A stretch of 64,000 nt of DNA from JBBECE01 sp040881985. GTDB taxonomy: Bacteria; Pseudomonadota; Alphaproteobacteria; Rhizobiales; Devosiaceae. The notes beneath the pieces were generated by a model, which worked only from the letters and a program-made list of their open reading frames with translations, did no database searches and was not told the origin of the DNA. Made by a program: the position numbers and the translations under genes. Below, in pieces: positions 1 to 8,194 of the stretch (the stretch's first letter is position 1; every line of letters starts with the position of its first letter). The DNA is taken from positions 62,001-126,000 of the forward strand of contig JBBECE010000013.1 in the NCBI GenBank assembly GCA_040881985.1. Direction: 5' to 3'.

Positions 1-155
1 GTTGCCTGCCAGGCGACCGACAGCGCCAGCACGAAAGCGTGGAGCGCGAAGACATTAAGCAGCGCATTGAGCCGGTCCTGATACAAGAGCGCGAAACTGA
101 CCAACACGACGCTGCCCGCCAGTAAATGCGCGACGTCGAAAGCGAAACGCTCCAT
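1..155 (-). CDS. hyfE: Hydrogenase-4 component E-like membrane protein, 5' part only
   Basis: The first 51 codons of a minus-strand gene that runs off the left edge of the window. The peptide opens MERFAFDVAHLLAGSVVL and continues with hydrophobic stretches around LNALLNVFALHAF, like the first helices of HyfE (NuoK-like) subunits of hydrogenase-4 and formate hydrogenlyase. Its ATG at 155-153 shares one base with the TGA of hyfC, so the two are translationally coupled. HyfE sits in the inner-membrane arm of these complexes. The assignment rests mainly on position directly after hyfB and hyfC plus the hydrophobic profile, because most of the gene is missing. Confidence 0.7.
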   Translation of the reverse strand, partial: MERFAFDVAHLLAGSVVLVSFALLYQDRLNALLNVFALHAFVLALSVAWQA

Positions 156-1111
156 CAAAAGCTCCGCGTCACGAACAAGAGGAGCGTCGCCAGCAGCCCA
201 AGCATCAGCGCCACCCCGAGAAAGTCGGGGACGCGGAAGACCCGCAATTTGGCGATCGAGGTCTCGAATAGCGCGAGCAGCAGTGCCCCGCCCGCGAGCT
301 TGAGAAGATAGACGCCGATTCCCGTCGCCATGGCGGCAAGGCTTGCATCGGGCCCGGCGAGATTCCAGGGCAGGAACACCCCGACCACCACCGAGAGGTA
401 AAGCAGCAACTTCAGCGAGGCGGCGAGCTCGATGAGCGCGAGGTGGCGGCCCGAATACTCGAGCACCATCGCCTCGTGCACCATGGTGAGCTCCAGATGG
501 GTCGCCGGATTGTCGACCGGGATGCGGCCGTTCTCGGCGATCGCAACCAGGAGCAGAGCTACCAGCGCCAGGCCGAGCGAAACGCGCAGCCCCACGTCGC
601 CGGAGGCGAAAACCGCGGCGATCGTCGAGAGCTGCGTTGAGCCCGCGACCAGTGCCAAGGTGAAGACGATCATGATCATTGCCGGCTCGGCGAAGGACGC
701 GAACATCACCTCGCGACTCGCCCCGATCCCGCCGAAGCTCGTGCCGACGTCCATGCCCGCGAGCGCCAGGAAAAACCGGGCGCTTGCGAGGAGCGCGATG
801 ATGGCGATGAGATCGGCCGTCCAACTAAAGGTCAGACCCGTGGCGAAAGTCGGCACTAGCGCCGCGCCGACCCAGGTCGCGGCGAAGACCAGATAGGGCA
901 CCGCGCGGAAAAGCCACGAGGCATTCTCGGCTACGACCGTCTCCTTGCGCAGCAGCCGGACAAGATCGCGATACGGTTGAATGAGCGGCGGCCCGCGCCG
1001 GCGCAGCAGCCGCGCCTTGATCGTCCGCACCAGGCCGGTTAGCAGCGGCGCCAGCGCCAGCACCAGCAGCATCTGGAGGCCCTGCACGGCGAGGCCCTCG
1101 ATCATTGCCAC
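155..1111 (-). CDS. hyfC: Hydrogenase-4 / formate hydrogenlyase membrane subunit C (NuoH-like)
   Basis: A 318-residue polytopic membrane protein of the NuoH/HycD/HyfC family, which anchors the hydrophilic hydrogenase or complex-I-like module to the proton-pumping subunits. Family-like stretches include the cytoplasmic loop RRRGPPLIQPYRDLVRLLRK near residue 40, the block ENGRIPVDNPATHLELTMVH near residue 190 with its conserved acidic and Pro residues, and a C-terminal loop around RVFRVPDFLG. The length fits HyfC better than Nuo proteins. The start overlaps the end of hyfB by ten bases and the stop overlaps the hyfE start by one. No hyfD-like gene lies between C and E. The catalytic subunits are not in the window, so I cannot say whether the complex handles hydrogen, formate or another substrate. 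Confidence 0.85.
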   Translation of the reverse strand: MAMIEGLAVQGLQMLLVLALAPLLTGLVRTIKARLLRRRGPPLIQPYRDLVRLLRKETVVAENASWLFRAVPYLVFAATWVGAALVPTFATGLTFSWTADLIAIIALLASARFFLALAGMDVGTSFGGIGASREVMFASFAEPAMIMIVFTLALVAGSTQLSTIAAVFASGDVGLRVSLGLALVALLLVAIAENGRIPVDNPATHLELTMVHEAMVLEYSGRHLALIELAASLKLLLYLSVVVGVFLPWNLAGPDASLAAMATGIGVYLLKLAGGALLLALFETSIAKLRVFRVPDFLGVALMLGLLATLLLFVTRSF

Positions 1112-3108
1112 ACCGCCAGCACCACAAGCAGCCCGACAAGCACCGCGAAGACGAGGCCGAGATAGCGCCTTATGGTCAGGAACTGGAATCGGTTCAACCG
1201 GTCGGCGATCGCCCCGACGAGGCGCACGAGCGGCAGATAGAGCGTGTCCCAGATGAGATCGCGAATCTCGACCGCGAACCGGCCGGCTCGGATGTCGAGC
1301 GGGGAGGGTATGTCGACCCTTTCGCGGGCGCGGAACAATATCGTCCCGAAGACCCGCCGGATCGGCTGGGCAAAACTCGAGGCGGTGTATTGGGAAGAGG
1401 GCGATGGCTCAGGGTAGCCGCCATCCCAGGCCGGGGCGCGCCTTACCGGGCCGGACGCGAAGCGCCGCACAGCGAAATACGCCAGCCCGGCAGAAATCGC
1501 GATGAAGGCGAAGACCAATAGCCCGTTATACGAACTTCGCCCCTCGCTCAACGGCACGATGGAGAGCCAGCCGATCCCGTGTTGGGCCGGCAGGCGCCCG
1601 CCAACCATCGCCTGCGCCACCGGCGCGAGGGCGTCGATCACCAAGCCCGGCAAGATTCCGGCCAAAAGGCAGAGCACCGCGAATACACCCATCGCGCCGA
1701 GCGAAAACCGGTCGGTCTCCCGCGCTTCGCTCACCATCCGCGTGCGCGGCCGGCCGAGAAAACTGATGCCGAACGCCTTGACGAAACAGGCCGCGGCGAG
1801 CGCCGCCGACAGCGCCAGCAGCGTGCCGACCGCCGGCACGATCATCCGCAAATCCCATTGCGGCAGGTCGGGGCTCAAGAGGATCGCCTGAAAGGTCAGC
1901 CACTCCGAGACAAAGCCGTTGAGCGGGGGAAGCGCCGAGATCGCCACGCAGCCGATGAGGAAGAACAGCGCCGTGACGGGCATTTTGTGGATCAGTCCGC
2001 CGAGCCGCTCCATGTCGCGTTCGCCGGTCGCCGTCAGCACCGCGCCGGCGCCGAAAAACAAGAGGCTCTTGAAGACCGAATGGTTGAACACGTGAAAGAG
2101 TGCCGCGGTCATCGCCAGCGCCGCCGCGACCGCCATGCCGTTGCTCCGGAACGCCAGCGCCAGACCCAGCCCGATGAAGATGATGCCGATATTCTCGACC
2201 GTGTGATAGGCGAGGAGGCGCTTCAAATCGTGCTGCATCAGCGCATAGAGCACGCCCATCACTGCGGTGATCCCGCCGAAGGCAAGCACCACCGTCGCCC
2301 ACCACCATTCGGCCGGTCCGACGAGATCGAAGATCACCCGGACGAAGGCATAGACCGCGACCTTGGTCATCACCCCGCTCATCAGCGCCGAGACGTGGCT
2401 CGGCGCTGCCGGATGGGCGAGCGGCAGCCAGACATGCAGCGGCACCAGGCCCGCCTTCGAGCCGGCACCAAGCAGGACCAGCCCTAGCACCAGCGCCCCG
2501 ACGAGTGGGGTGGGTTCGGTGGCGCGGATCGCGGCAAACCCGTAGCCGCCCTCCGGTCCGGCCAAAAGGCCGAAGGCGAAGAGCAGGGCAAGCGACCCCG
2601 CGCTCGCCATCAACAGGTAAACATAGCCAGCCCTTCGGTTTTCCGGATCGCGGTGATGCACCATTACCAGCGCCCAGGAGACGAGCGACATCGCCTCCCA
2701 GCTGACAAGGAACGTGAAAGCGTCGTCGGCGAGCGGCACCAGATTCATGAAAGCGAGGAACAGCGGGAAGAACGGCAGCACCCGTCCCGGCTCGCTCTCA
2801 TGCCGACCATAGCCGAGCGCGAAAAGGCTCGCCCCGGCGCCGCCGAGATTGACGACCGCGAGAAAGAACGCCGAGAGCGCATCGAGCCGGAAATGCGCGC
2901 CGAGCCAGGGAATGCCGAGCGGCAGGCTGACCGGCTTGGTCGGAGCGCCGCCGAGAAGCGCGACGAGCGCCAACGCCAGAAGCGCCAGCGACACCACCAG
3001 GCACAATGCATAGATAACGGATGTTGCGTGCCGGCTTCGTCCGAGGAGAAGCGCGACTAGCGCGGTCGCGATGAGGCACCCGACCCCGATCAGCGCCTCC
3101 GCCGTCAT
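1102..3108 (-). CDS. hyfB: Hydrogenase-4 component B-like antiporter subunit (NuoL/N family)
   Basis: A 668-residue integral membrane protein with the Proton_antipo_M (NuoL/MrpA-like) domain. Recognisable segments are the early helices with LGRSRHATSV, the region SWEAMSLVSWALVMVHH near residue 140, a central lysine-containing helix AGSKAGLVPLHVWLPLAHP near residue 215 and HDLKRLLAYHTVENIG near residue 295. All are typical of proton-translocating antiporter-like subunits. A longer hydrophilic tail follows (from about residue 560), as in HyfB and HycC. The gene is the first of the visible hyfB-hyfC-hyfE operon and overlaps hyfC by ten bases. A tRNA-like element ends only 14 bases upstream of the ATG, and the nearest recognisable promoter (3228-3256) lies upstream of that. 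Confidence 0.85.
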   Translation of the reverse strand: MTAEALIGVGCLIATALVALLLGRSRHATSVIYALCLVVSLALLALALVALLGGAPTKPVSLPLGIPWLGAHFRLDALSAFFLAVVNLGGAGASLFALGYGRHESEPGRVLPFFPLFLAFMNLVPLADDAFTFLVSWEAMSLVSWALVMVHHRDPENRRAGYVYLLMASAGSLALLFAFGLLAGPEGGYGFAAIRATEPTPLVGALVLGLVLLGAGSKAGLVPLHVWLPLAHPAAPSHVSALMSGVMTKVAVYAFVRVIFDLVGPAEWWWATVVLAFGGITAVMGVLYALMQHDLKRLLAYHTVENIGIIFIGLGLALAFRSNGMAVAAALAMTAALFHVFNHSVFKSLLFFGAGAVLTATGERDMERLGGLIHKMPVTALFFLIGCVAISALPPLNGFVSEWLTFQAILLSPDLPQWDLRMIVPAVGTLLALSAALAAACFVKAFGISFLGRPRTRMVSEARETDRFSLGAMGVFAVLCLLAGILPGLVIDALAPVAQAMVGGRLPAQHGIGWLSIVPLSEGRSSYNGLLVFAFIAISAGLAYFAVRRFASGPVRRAPAWDGGYPEPSPSSQYTASSFAQPIRRVFGTILFRARERVDIPSPLDIRAGRFAVEIRDLIWDTLYLPLVRLVGAIADRLNRFQFLTIRRYLGLVFAVLVGLLVVLAVWQ

Positions 3109-3122
3109 GTCCTGGTCGCCGA

Positions 3123-3206
3123 TGCCGGGGGGATGGGTTGAACGTCCATCGCCTCTTGGAGGGTGGCCCGTGGAGCCGGCGATGCTACCGTTTCGGTCGC
3201 CTGGGC
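3123..3206 (-). pseudogene. Diverged tRNA-Leu-like element (class II tRNA relic)
   Basis: On the minus strand this 84-base stretch aligns without gaps to the intact tRNA-Leu at 6115-6032; by hand I count about 54 of 84 identical bases. It keeps the first seven bases GCCCAGG, GGTAG in the D-loop, GTTCAA in the T-arm and a class II variable-arm hairpin (CCTC CAA GAGG). It has mismatches in the acceptor stem (positions 4-69 and 5-68), the anticodon stem and one T-stem pair, and no encoded CCA. Its promoter-like boxes sit at nearly the same distance as at the intact gene. It is most likely a decayed duplicate. It also forms the probable 5' leader of hyfB. Confidence 0.6.
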
Positions 3207-3227
3207 ACGGGCATCCCGACGGGGCGA

Positions 3228-3256
3228 TGACTAGGTCCGCGATTCCGCTTTGTCAA
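3228..3256 (-). promoter_or_regulatory. Sigma-70-like promoter before the tRNA-like relic and hyfB
   Basis: Minus strand: -35 TTGACA (3256-3251), 17-base spacer, -10-like TAGTCA (3233-3228). The arrangement, spacer length and box sequences match the promoter in front of the intact tRNA-Leu at 6140-6168. It points toward the tRNA-like relic and hyfB. Confidence 0.6.
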
Positions 3257-3338
3257 TTGTGTGGGGCGACTGCGCGCCCGCGGCATTTAGGCCGGCGGTC
3301 GGGACTGCGTTCGCTGGTCTTTTTGGGGATCGCGAAAG

Positions 3339-3359
3339 CTGGTGCCAGGAGAGGACTCG
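3339..3359 (-). repeat. Isolated copy of the tRNA-Leu 3' end (att-like)
   Basis: The 21 bases ctggtgccaggagaggactcg match 6028-6049 at the 3' end of the intact tRNA-Leu (T-arm, acceptor stem and CCA) with one missing C. No other tRNA part accompanies it. It is in direct orientation to the tRNA, on its 3' side, which is the geometry left by elements that insert at tRNA 3' ends. Confidence 0.5.
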
Positions 3360-3851
3360 CGCACCTTGGCTAACGCATTGTATTGCAGGATTGTGTGCTG
3401 GAAAGGATTGGGGGCAATACCCCCAAGCATAGCCCCGGCCTGCGCCGTTGGGCGAGTATGAGTTTCAGATGGGTTCGCCAGCGGCACCCAAACCGCTGGT
3501 TGCTTCCCAAGCCTACGACGAGGGCTCAATTCACTTCACCCTCTCCAGCGGTTACTTGAATCATCTGCGAATTTTGCACCTTTTTTGACACGGTAATCGT
3601 CCCGGTGTCTTACCAAAGGGGCTGAATGGGCAGGTTCCGTTCTGTTAAAGGTCTGGTAGCTGGAAGTTGTCGGAGGTGTTCTCAGCCCATTCACTGAACG
3701 CCGCGACGATTTGGTCATCGTCCATGCTTTGCAACGCGGCGCGGGAGATCATCGGTGACTGGCCCCGCACCGCAAACTAAGTCTTCGATCGGGCCCAGCT
3801 TCTTTCTGTTCTCTTTTCGCGCTAAGGAAAGCGGTGCAAGGAGGATTGCCC
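3360..3851. other. Non-coding stretch upstream of fbp
   Basis: Almost 500 bases without a convincing gene. Base composition is noticeably less GC-rich than the surroundings, and the open frames are short and lack family features. A purine-rich ribosome binding site (3838-3844) before the fbp start lies at its right end. Confidence 0.5.
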
Positions 3852-4874
3852 TTGACCGAGGGGCCTGCCAATCTCCGGCTTGAGGATTATCTCTCGGTGC
3901 ATGCCGCCCCGGAGCTGAGCCGCGCGATCGCGGCCATCGGCCGGGTTGCAGTCTGGCTCGCCGCCTGGATCGCGCGTGGGCCGTTGCAGGCGAGTGCTGA
4001 GACGCCTCTCGCGCGCAACGCGTCGGGGGACAGTCAAAAAGCCATCGACATCGCCGCCGACCGCGCTTTTGCCGAAGCTTTGGCAAAAGCCGGGTTGCGC
4101 TGATATGCCTCCGAGGAACGCGCCGAGGCCGAAGCGCTCGATCCCAAGGGCACGCTAGCCATCGCCATCGATCCGCTCGACGGCTCGTCGAATATCGACG
4201 CCAATATTTCCATCGGTACGATCTTCTCACTCTTCAACGCGGAACCGACCGCGCACGCAAGTTTCCTGCGCCCTGGGCGCGAGCAAGTCGCTGCGGGCTA
4301 TGTTCTTTACGGTCCGCAAACGGCGCTGGTTCTCACAAGCGCCAACCATGTCGCGCATTTTGTCCTCGACCGCGACGCGGGCTCGTTCATGCTTGCTTCG
4401 AACCGGCTTGCGATCACGAAAGGTTCGAATGAATTCGCGATCAACGCTTCGAACAGTCGCCACTGGCCGGCGCCAATTCGCTCCTATATCGACGATTGCC
4501 TCGCCGGCAGAGTCGGTCCGCACGGAAGCGACTTCAACATGCGCTGGGTTGGCGCGCTGGTCGCCGAAACCCATCGGATACTGATGCGCGGCGGGATTTT
4601 CCTCTATCCGCAAGACGCGCGGCCCGGCTATGAGCGTGGCCGCCTGCGCATGCTCTATGAATGCGCGCCGATCGCGCTCATCATCGAGCGCGCCGGCGGG
4701 GCGGCGACCGACGGCGCCTACCGGATTCTCGACCAGGCGCCTGCCGAACTCCACGCCCGCTCGCCCCTTGTGTTCGGCTCCGTCGACAAGGTGGCGCTCG
4801 TCGCGACCTACTACGAGTTACCGCCAGGCCGGACAACGCCAGCTTTCGCCAAGCGCGGCCCGTCCACCGGCTGA
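3852..4874 (+). pseudogene. fbp: Class I fructose-1,6-bisphosphatase, interrupted by an in-frame TGA
   Basis: Conceptually 340 codons, the usual size of class I FBPase, which releases phosphate from fructose-1,6-bisphosphate in gluconeogenesis and the Calvin cycle. The TTG at 3852 is the best start, with AAGGAGG (3838-3844) just upstream; a GTG at 3834 is in frame but lacks this spacing. Codon 84 (4101-4103) is TGA. Reading straight through it in the same frame restores a typical protein: YASEE follows at once, then the metal-binding signature DPLDGSSNID at 107-116, GGIFLYPQDAR and GRLRMLYECAPIALIIE. There is no frameshift. The gene is therefore either broken by one nonsense mutation or affected by a base-calling error. 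It lies 42 bases upstream of the Calvin-type aldolase and probably formed an operon with it. Confidence 0.85.
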
Positions 4875-4916
4875 GCTTCAGATGATTTTCGACTTTGCGT
4901 CCTTGAGGAGTCCGAA

Positions 4917-5966
4917 ATGGCCCGCATAACACTGCGCCAATTGCTCGACCACGCCGCCGAGCATGACCATGGCGTGCCGGCATTCAACATCAACAATATG
5001 GAACAGGCGCTCGCCATTCTCGAAGCCGCCAGCGACAGCGACGCGCCGGTGATTTTGCAGGTAAGCCGCGGCGCCCGCTCCTATGCCGGCGACATCATGC
5101 TCGGGAAAATCGTCGATGCGCTGGAGGTCATGTTTCCCGGCATTCCGCTGTGCCTGCACCAGGACCACGGCAATAACCTTGCAACCTGCCTCAGCGCCAT
5201 TCAGCATGGCTTCACCTCTGTAATGATGGATGGCTCGTTGTTGGAGGACGCAAAAACGCCCTCCGACTACAACTACAACGTCACGATCACTCGCGATATG
5301 GCGCGCATTTCCCATCTCGTCGGCGCCTCGATCGAGGGCGAAATCGGCGTGTTGGGTTCGCTGGAGACAGGCGAGGGGGAGGCCGAGGACGGGCACGGCG
5401 CGACCGGCAAGCTCGACCGCGCCCAGCTCGTCACCGACCCTATGGAAGCCGAGCGCTTCGTCGCCGAAACCAAGGTCGATGCGCTGGCGGTCGCCATCGG
5501 CACCAGCCACGGCGCCTACAAGTTCACCCGCAAGCCAAGCGGTGAAATCCTTGCCATGGACGTGATCGAGAAGCTGCACGAAATGCTGCCGACGACGCAT
5601 CTCGTCATGCACGGCTCCTCCTCCGTGCCGCGCGAATGGCAGGAGGTCTTCAACAAACATGGCGGAGAAATGCGCGAAACCTGGGGCATGCCGGTTGAGG
5701 AAATCGTTCGCGGCATCCGCCACGGCGTGCGCAAAGTCAATATCGATACCGATCTGCGTCTCGCGGCGACGGCGGCCTTCCGCAAGGTTGCCGACATCGA
5801 CCGCGCCGAATTCGACCCGCGCAAGTTCCTGAAGCCGGCGATGGAAGCGATGCGCAAGGTCTGCCGCGAACGCTTCGAAGCCTTCGGCACCGCGGGGCAC
5901 GCCTCAAAGATTACCGTCGTTCCGATGACCGAGATGGCCAAGCGCTATGCGAGCGGCGCTCTCTAG
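4917..5966 (+). CDS. cbbA: Fructose-bisphosphate aldolase, class II, Calvin-cycle subtype
   Basis: A 349-residue zinc-dependent class IIB aldolase that condenses dihydroxyacetone phosphate with glyceraldehyde-3-phosphate (or erythrose-4-phosphate). Family blocks are intact: VPAFNINNMEQ near residue 20, the metal site CLHQDHGNN near 80, EGEIGVLG near 142, GTSHGAYKF near 200, VMHGSSSVP near 233 and KVNIDTDLRLA near 275. Length and the C-terminal region VCRERFEAFGTAGHASKI match the Calvin-cycle subtype found in autotrophic proteobacteria. GAGG lies seven bases before the ATG. It follows the interrupted fbp; no RuBisCO, phosphoribulokinase or transketolase gene is nearby, so a role in CO2 fixation is an inference from subtype only. 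Confidence 0.93.
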   Translation: MARITLRQLLDHAAEHDHGVPAFNINNMEQALAILEAASDSDAPVILQVSRGARSYAGDIMLGKIVDALEVMFPGIPLCLHQDHGNNLATCLSAIQHGFTSVMMDGSLLEDAKTPSDYNYNVTITRDMARISHLVGASIEGEIGVLGSLETGEGEAEDGHGATGKLDRAQLVTDPMEAERFVAETKVDALAVAIGTSHGAYKFTRKPSGEILAMDVIEKLHEMLPTTHLVMHGSSSVPREWQEVFNKHGGEMRETWGMPVEEIVRGIRHGVRKVNIDTDLRLAATAAFRKVADIDRAEFDPRKFLKPAMEAMRKVCRERFEAFGTAGHASKITVVPMTEMAKRYASGAL

Positions 5967-6028
5967 CCGCCTATTGGTTTCGTCGCGGCTCCATAAGGGA
6001 ACATAATCTGAGGGAAACCCTTTCGCCC

Positions 6029-6115
<87 letters not shown>

Positions 6116-6139
6116 GAGGGGGCCGTCGAAGCGGCGGCA

Positions 6140-6168
6140 TGACTAGGGCGGGCCCTCCGTTTTGTCAA
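6140..6168 (-). promoter_or_regulatory. Promoter of tRNA-Leu
   Basis: Minus strand: -35 TTGACA (6168-6163), 17-base spacer, -10-like TAGTCA (6145-6140), 24 bases before the tRNA 5' end. It matches the promoter-like sequence at 3228-3256 in both boxes and in spacing. Confidence 0.7.
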
Positions 6169-6269
6169 TTGCGCCGGCGCCGCGCAGCGCCCCGGCGTCG
6201 GGCCTCGACAGCGTCGGCGTTGACGGGCTAGATTCGGCCCGAAATCATCGAGCTTCGGATGGCACTTCG

Positions 6270-7247
6270 ATGGCGCTCAGCGACGAAAAACGCGTCACGA
6301 TTTTTGGCGGCTCGGGCTTTGTCGGCCGCCGCCTCGTCCAGCTCCTCGCCCGCCGCGACTGGCGCATCCGCGTTGCCGTCCGCCGCCCCGATTTGGCAGG
6401 CCACGTCCGCCCGCTCGGCCGGGTCGGGCAGATCGCCCCCGTCCAGGCAAATGTCCGCTATCCCGAGTCGGTCGCCGCGGCGATTTCGGGCGCCGACGTG
6501 GTCATCAACCTGACCGGTATCCTCAATGAGACCGGCCGGCAAAAATTCCGCGCGGTGCATACGATGGGCGCGAAGAACGTCGCCGCCGCGGCCAAAGCCG
6601 CGGGGGTCAAGCGCCTTGTCCATATGTCGGCGCTCGGGGCCGACGAGAATTCCCCGAGCGCCTATCAGCGCTCGAAGGCGTTGGGCGAGGCGGAAGTTCT
6701 CGCCGCCTTCAAGGACGCAGTCGTCCTCCGCCCGTCGATCCAGTTCGGCGAGGGCGACGGTTTCTTCACCCGCTTTGCGACTCTTGCCCGCTGGCTGCCG
6801 GTGCTGCCGCTGATCGGCGGCAATACCCGCTTTCAGCCGGTCCATGTCGGCGACGTTGCCGAAGCGCTGGCGCGCGCCGCCGAAGGCATGGTCAAGGACG
6901 GCAAAGTCTATGAGCTTGGCGGGCCGGATACCGAGACCATGGCCGATCTCATCCGGCGCATTCTGCGCGAGACCGGAAGGCATAATCCGCTCCTGCCGAT
7001 GCCGCGGGCCCTGGCGAGTTTTGGCGCGGCGTTTACAGGTCTGCTGCCGCATCCGCTGCTGACGCGCGATCAGGTCACGCAGCTCTATATCGACAATGTC
7101 GTCTCGGACGGAGCCAGCCGCCAGAAACGCACTTTCCAGGCTTTCGGCATCGACGCGGCGACGATGGAGGCGATCCTGCCGACTTATCTGTGGCGGTTTC
7201 GCCCCCACGGCCAGTTCGACCGGCCTGGCGCCCGCGTCGCGCCCTAG
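6270..7247 (+). CDS. Complex I NDUFA9-like NAD(P)-binding protein (atypical SDR)
   Basis: 325 residues from the ATG at 6270, the first start that places the Rossmann motif VTIFGGSGFVGRRLVQLLAR at the N-terminus as in relatives; an upstream in-frame ATG at 6162 would add a low-complexity tail overlapping the tRNA promoter. Family features are the nucleotide-binding glycine-rich loop, NLTGILNETGRQKF near residue 90, HMSALGAD and a YQRSKALGE segment replacing the usual YxxxK. The family includes NDUFA9, an accessory subunit of respiratory complex I, and bacterial homologues of uncertain role that may handle quinone-related or NADH-linked reactions. It converges on uppP, the two stop codons overlapping. 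Confidence 0.8.
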   Translation: MALSDEKRVTIFGGSGFVGRRLVQLLARRDWRIRVAVRRPDLAGHVRPLGRVGQIAPVQANVRYPESVAAAISGADVVINLTGILNETGRQKFRAVHTMGAKNVAAAAKAAGVKRLVHMSALGADENSPSAYQRSKALGEAEVLAAFKDAVVLRPSIQFGEGDGFFTRFATLARWLPVLPLIGGNTRFQPVHVGDVAEALARAAEGMVKDGKVYELGGPDTETMADLIRRILRETGRHNPLLPMPRALASFGAAFTGLLPHPLLTRDQVTQLYIDNVVSDGASRQKRTFQAFGIDAATMEAILPTYLWRFRPHGQFDRPGARVAP

Positions 7248-8065
7248 GCGCCGAGCCCGAGCCCGAGCACGGCCCAAAGCCCGATCGCCCCGACGATGAC
7301 TCGCCACCAGGCGAAGGGCGCGAAGCCGAAGCGCGAGATGAAATCCAGGAGATAGCGTACGACCAGCGCCCCGACGACAAACGAAGCGACGAACCCGATC
7401 AGGATATTGAGCGAAACTTCCGCCGTCATCACGTCGAGATTCTTGTAGACGTCGTAGCCGAACGCGCCGCCCATGATTGGCAGGGCGATGAAGAAGGTAA
7501 ACTCCGCCGCCGAGCGCTTGTCGGCCCCGAAAATCAGCGAGCCGACGATGGTCGCGCCCGATCGCGACACGCCCGGCACCAGCGACAGCATCTGGAACAC
7601 GCCGATCACCAGATAGAGCCACAGCGGGTATTTGTAGATGTCGGTGTGGCGCGGACGAAAGTCGATCCGGTCGACCAGGAGCAGCACCACCCCGCCAACG
7701 ATCAGCATCGCGGAGACGAGCGACAGGTTCTCCTGCAGCACGTCCTTGATGGTGTCATGCAGCGCGACCCCCGCGGCCGCCGCAGGCGCCGAGGCCAACG
7801 CCACCCCGAGCGCGAACCGCCACGCATAGGCCTTGCCGCCGAGCGCGTCGCGGACGAGGGTTACGAGCCGCCAGAAATAAACCGTGACGATGGCAAGGAT
7901 CGCCCCGAGCTGGATCAGCACGACAAACGTATTCTTCGGATCCTCGAAGCCGAGCGCCGCGCCGGCGAGCAACAGATGCGCGGTCGAGGAGACCGGCAAG
8001 AACTCCGTCAGCCCTTCAAGAATGCCGAGCACGAGCGGGGCAAGCAGGCCCTGATAGATGTCCAC
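7244..8065 (-). CDS. uppP: Undecaprenyl-diphosphate phosphatase
   Basis: 273 residues from a GTG at 8065 with GAGGGG eight bases upstream. UppP (BacA) is an inner-membrane enzyme that removes one phosphate from C55-PP to recycle the lipid carrier for peptidoglycan and surface glycans. The diagnostic motifs are present: EGLTEFLPVSSTAHL near residue 17 and PGVSRSGATI near residue 170, with about eight hydrophobic helices. The frame stays open to 8851 but the upstream part is antisense to the GST gene and adds no family sequence, so I reject that longer start. It would supply carrier for the polysaccharide locus further right as well as for the cell wall. Confidence 0.93.
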   Translation of the reverse strand: MDIYQGLLAPLVLGILEGLTEFLPVSSTAHLLLAGAALGFEDPKNTFVVLIQLGAILAIVTVYFWRLVTLVRDALGGKAYAWRFALGVALASAPAAAAGVALHDTIKDVLQENLSLVSAMLIVGGVVLLLVDRIDFRPRHTDIYKYPLWLYLVIGVFQMLSLVPGVSRSGATIVGSLIFGADKRSAAEFTFFIALPIMGGAFGYDVYKNLDVMTAEVSLNILIGFVASFVVGALVVRYLLDFISRFGFAPFAWWRVIVGAIGLWAVLGLGLGA

Positions 8066-8194
8066 GCGTTTCCCCTCGGTTGCCCGGACCCCTTGCCGCC
8101 GCCGCAAATTGGCGGCACCTTGTAGCCCGAAAGCGCGCGCCCTGTCACCGATGCGCTTGACCCCGCGCCGCCCGGCGCGCATGACCCTCGCCAG

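Noticed and set aside
4101..4103. TGA in fbp read as selenocysteine
   Set aside because: Class I FBPase has no selenocysteine forms known to me, the site is not a catalytic Cys position, no selC or selB gene is visible, and the nearby tRNA-like relic lacks a UCA anticodon.
4878..5900. 340-codon open frame opposite the aldolase gene
   Set aside because: Antisense to cbbA with its full domain signature; His/Asp-rich text typical of shadow frames.
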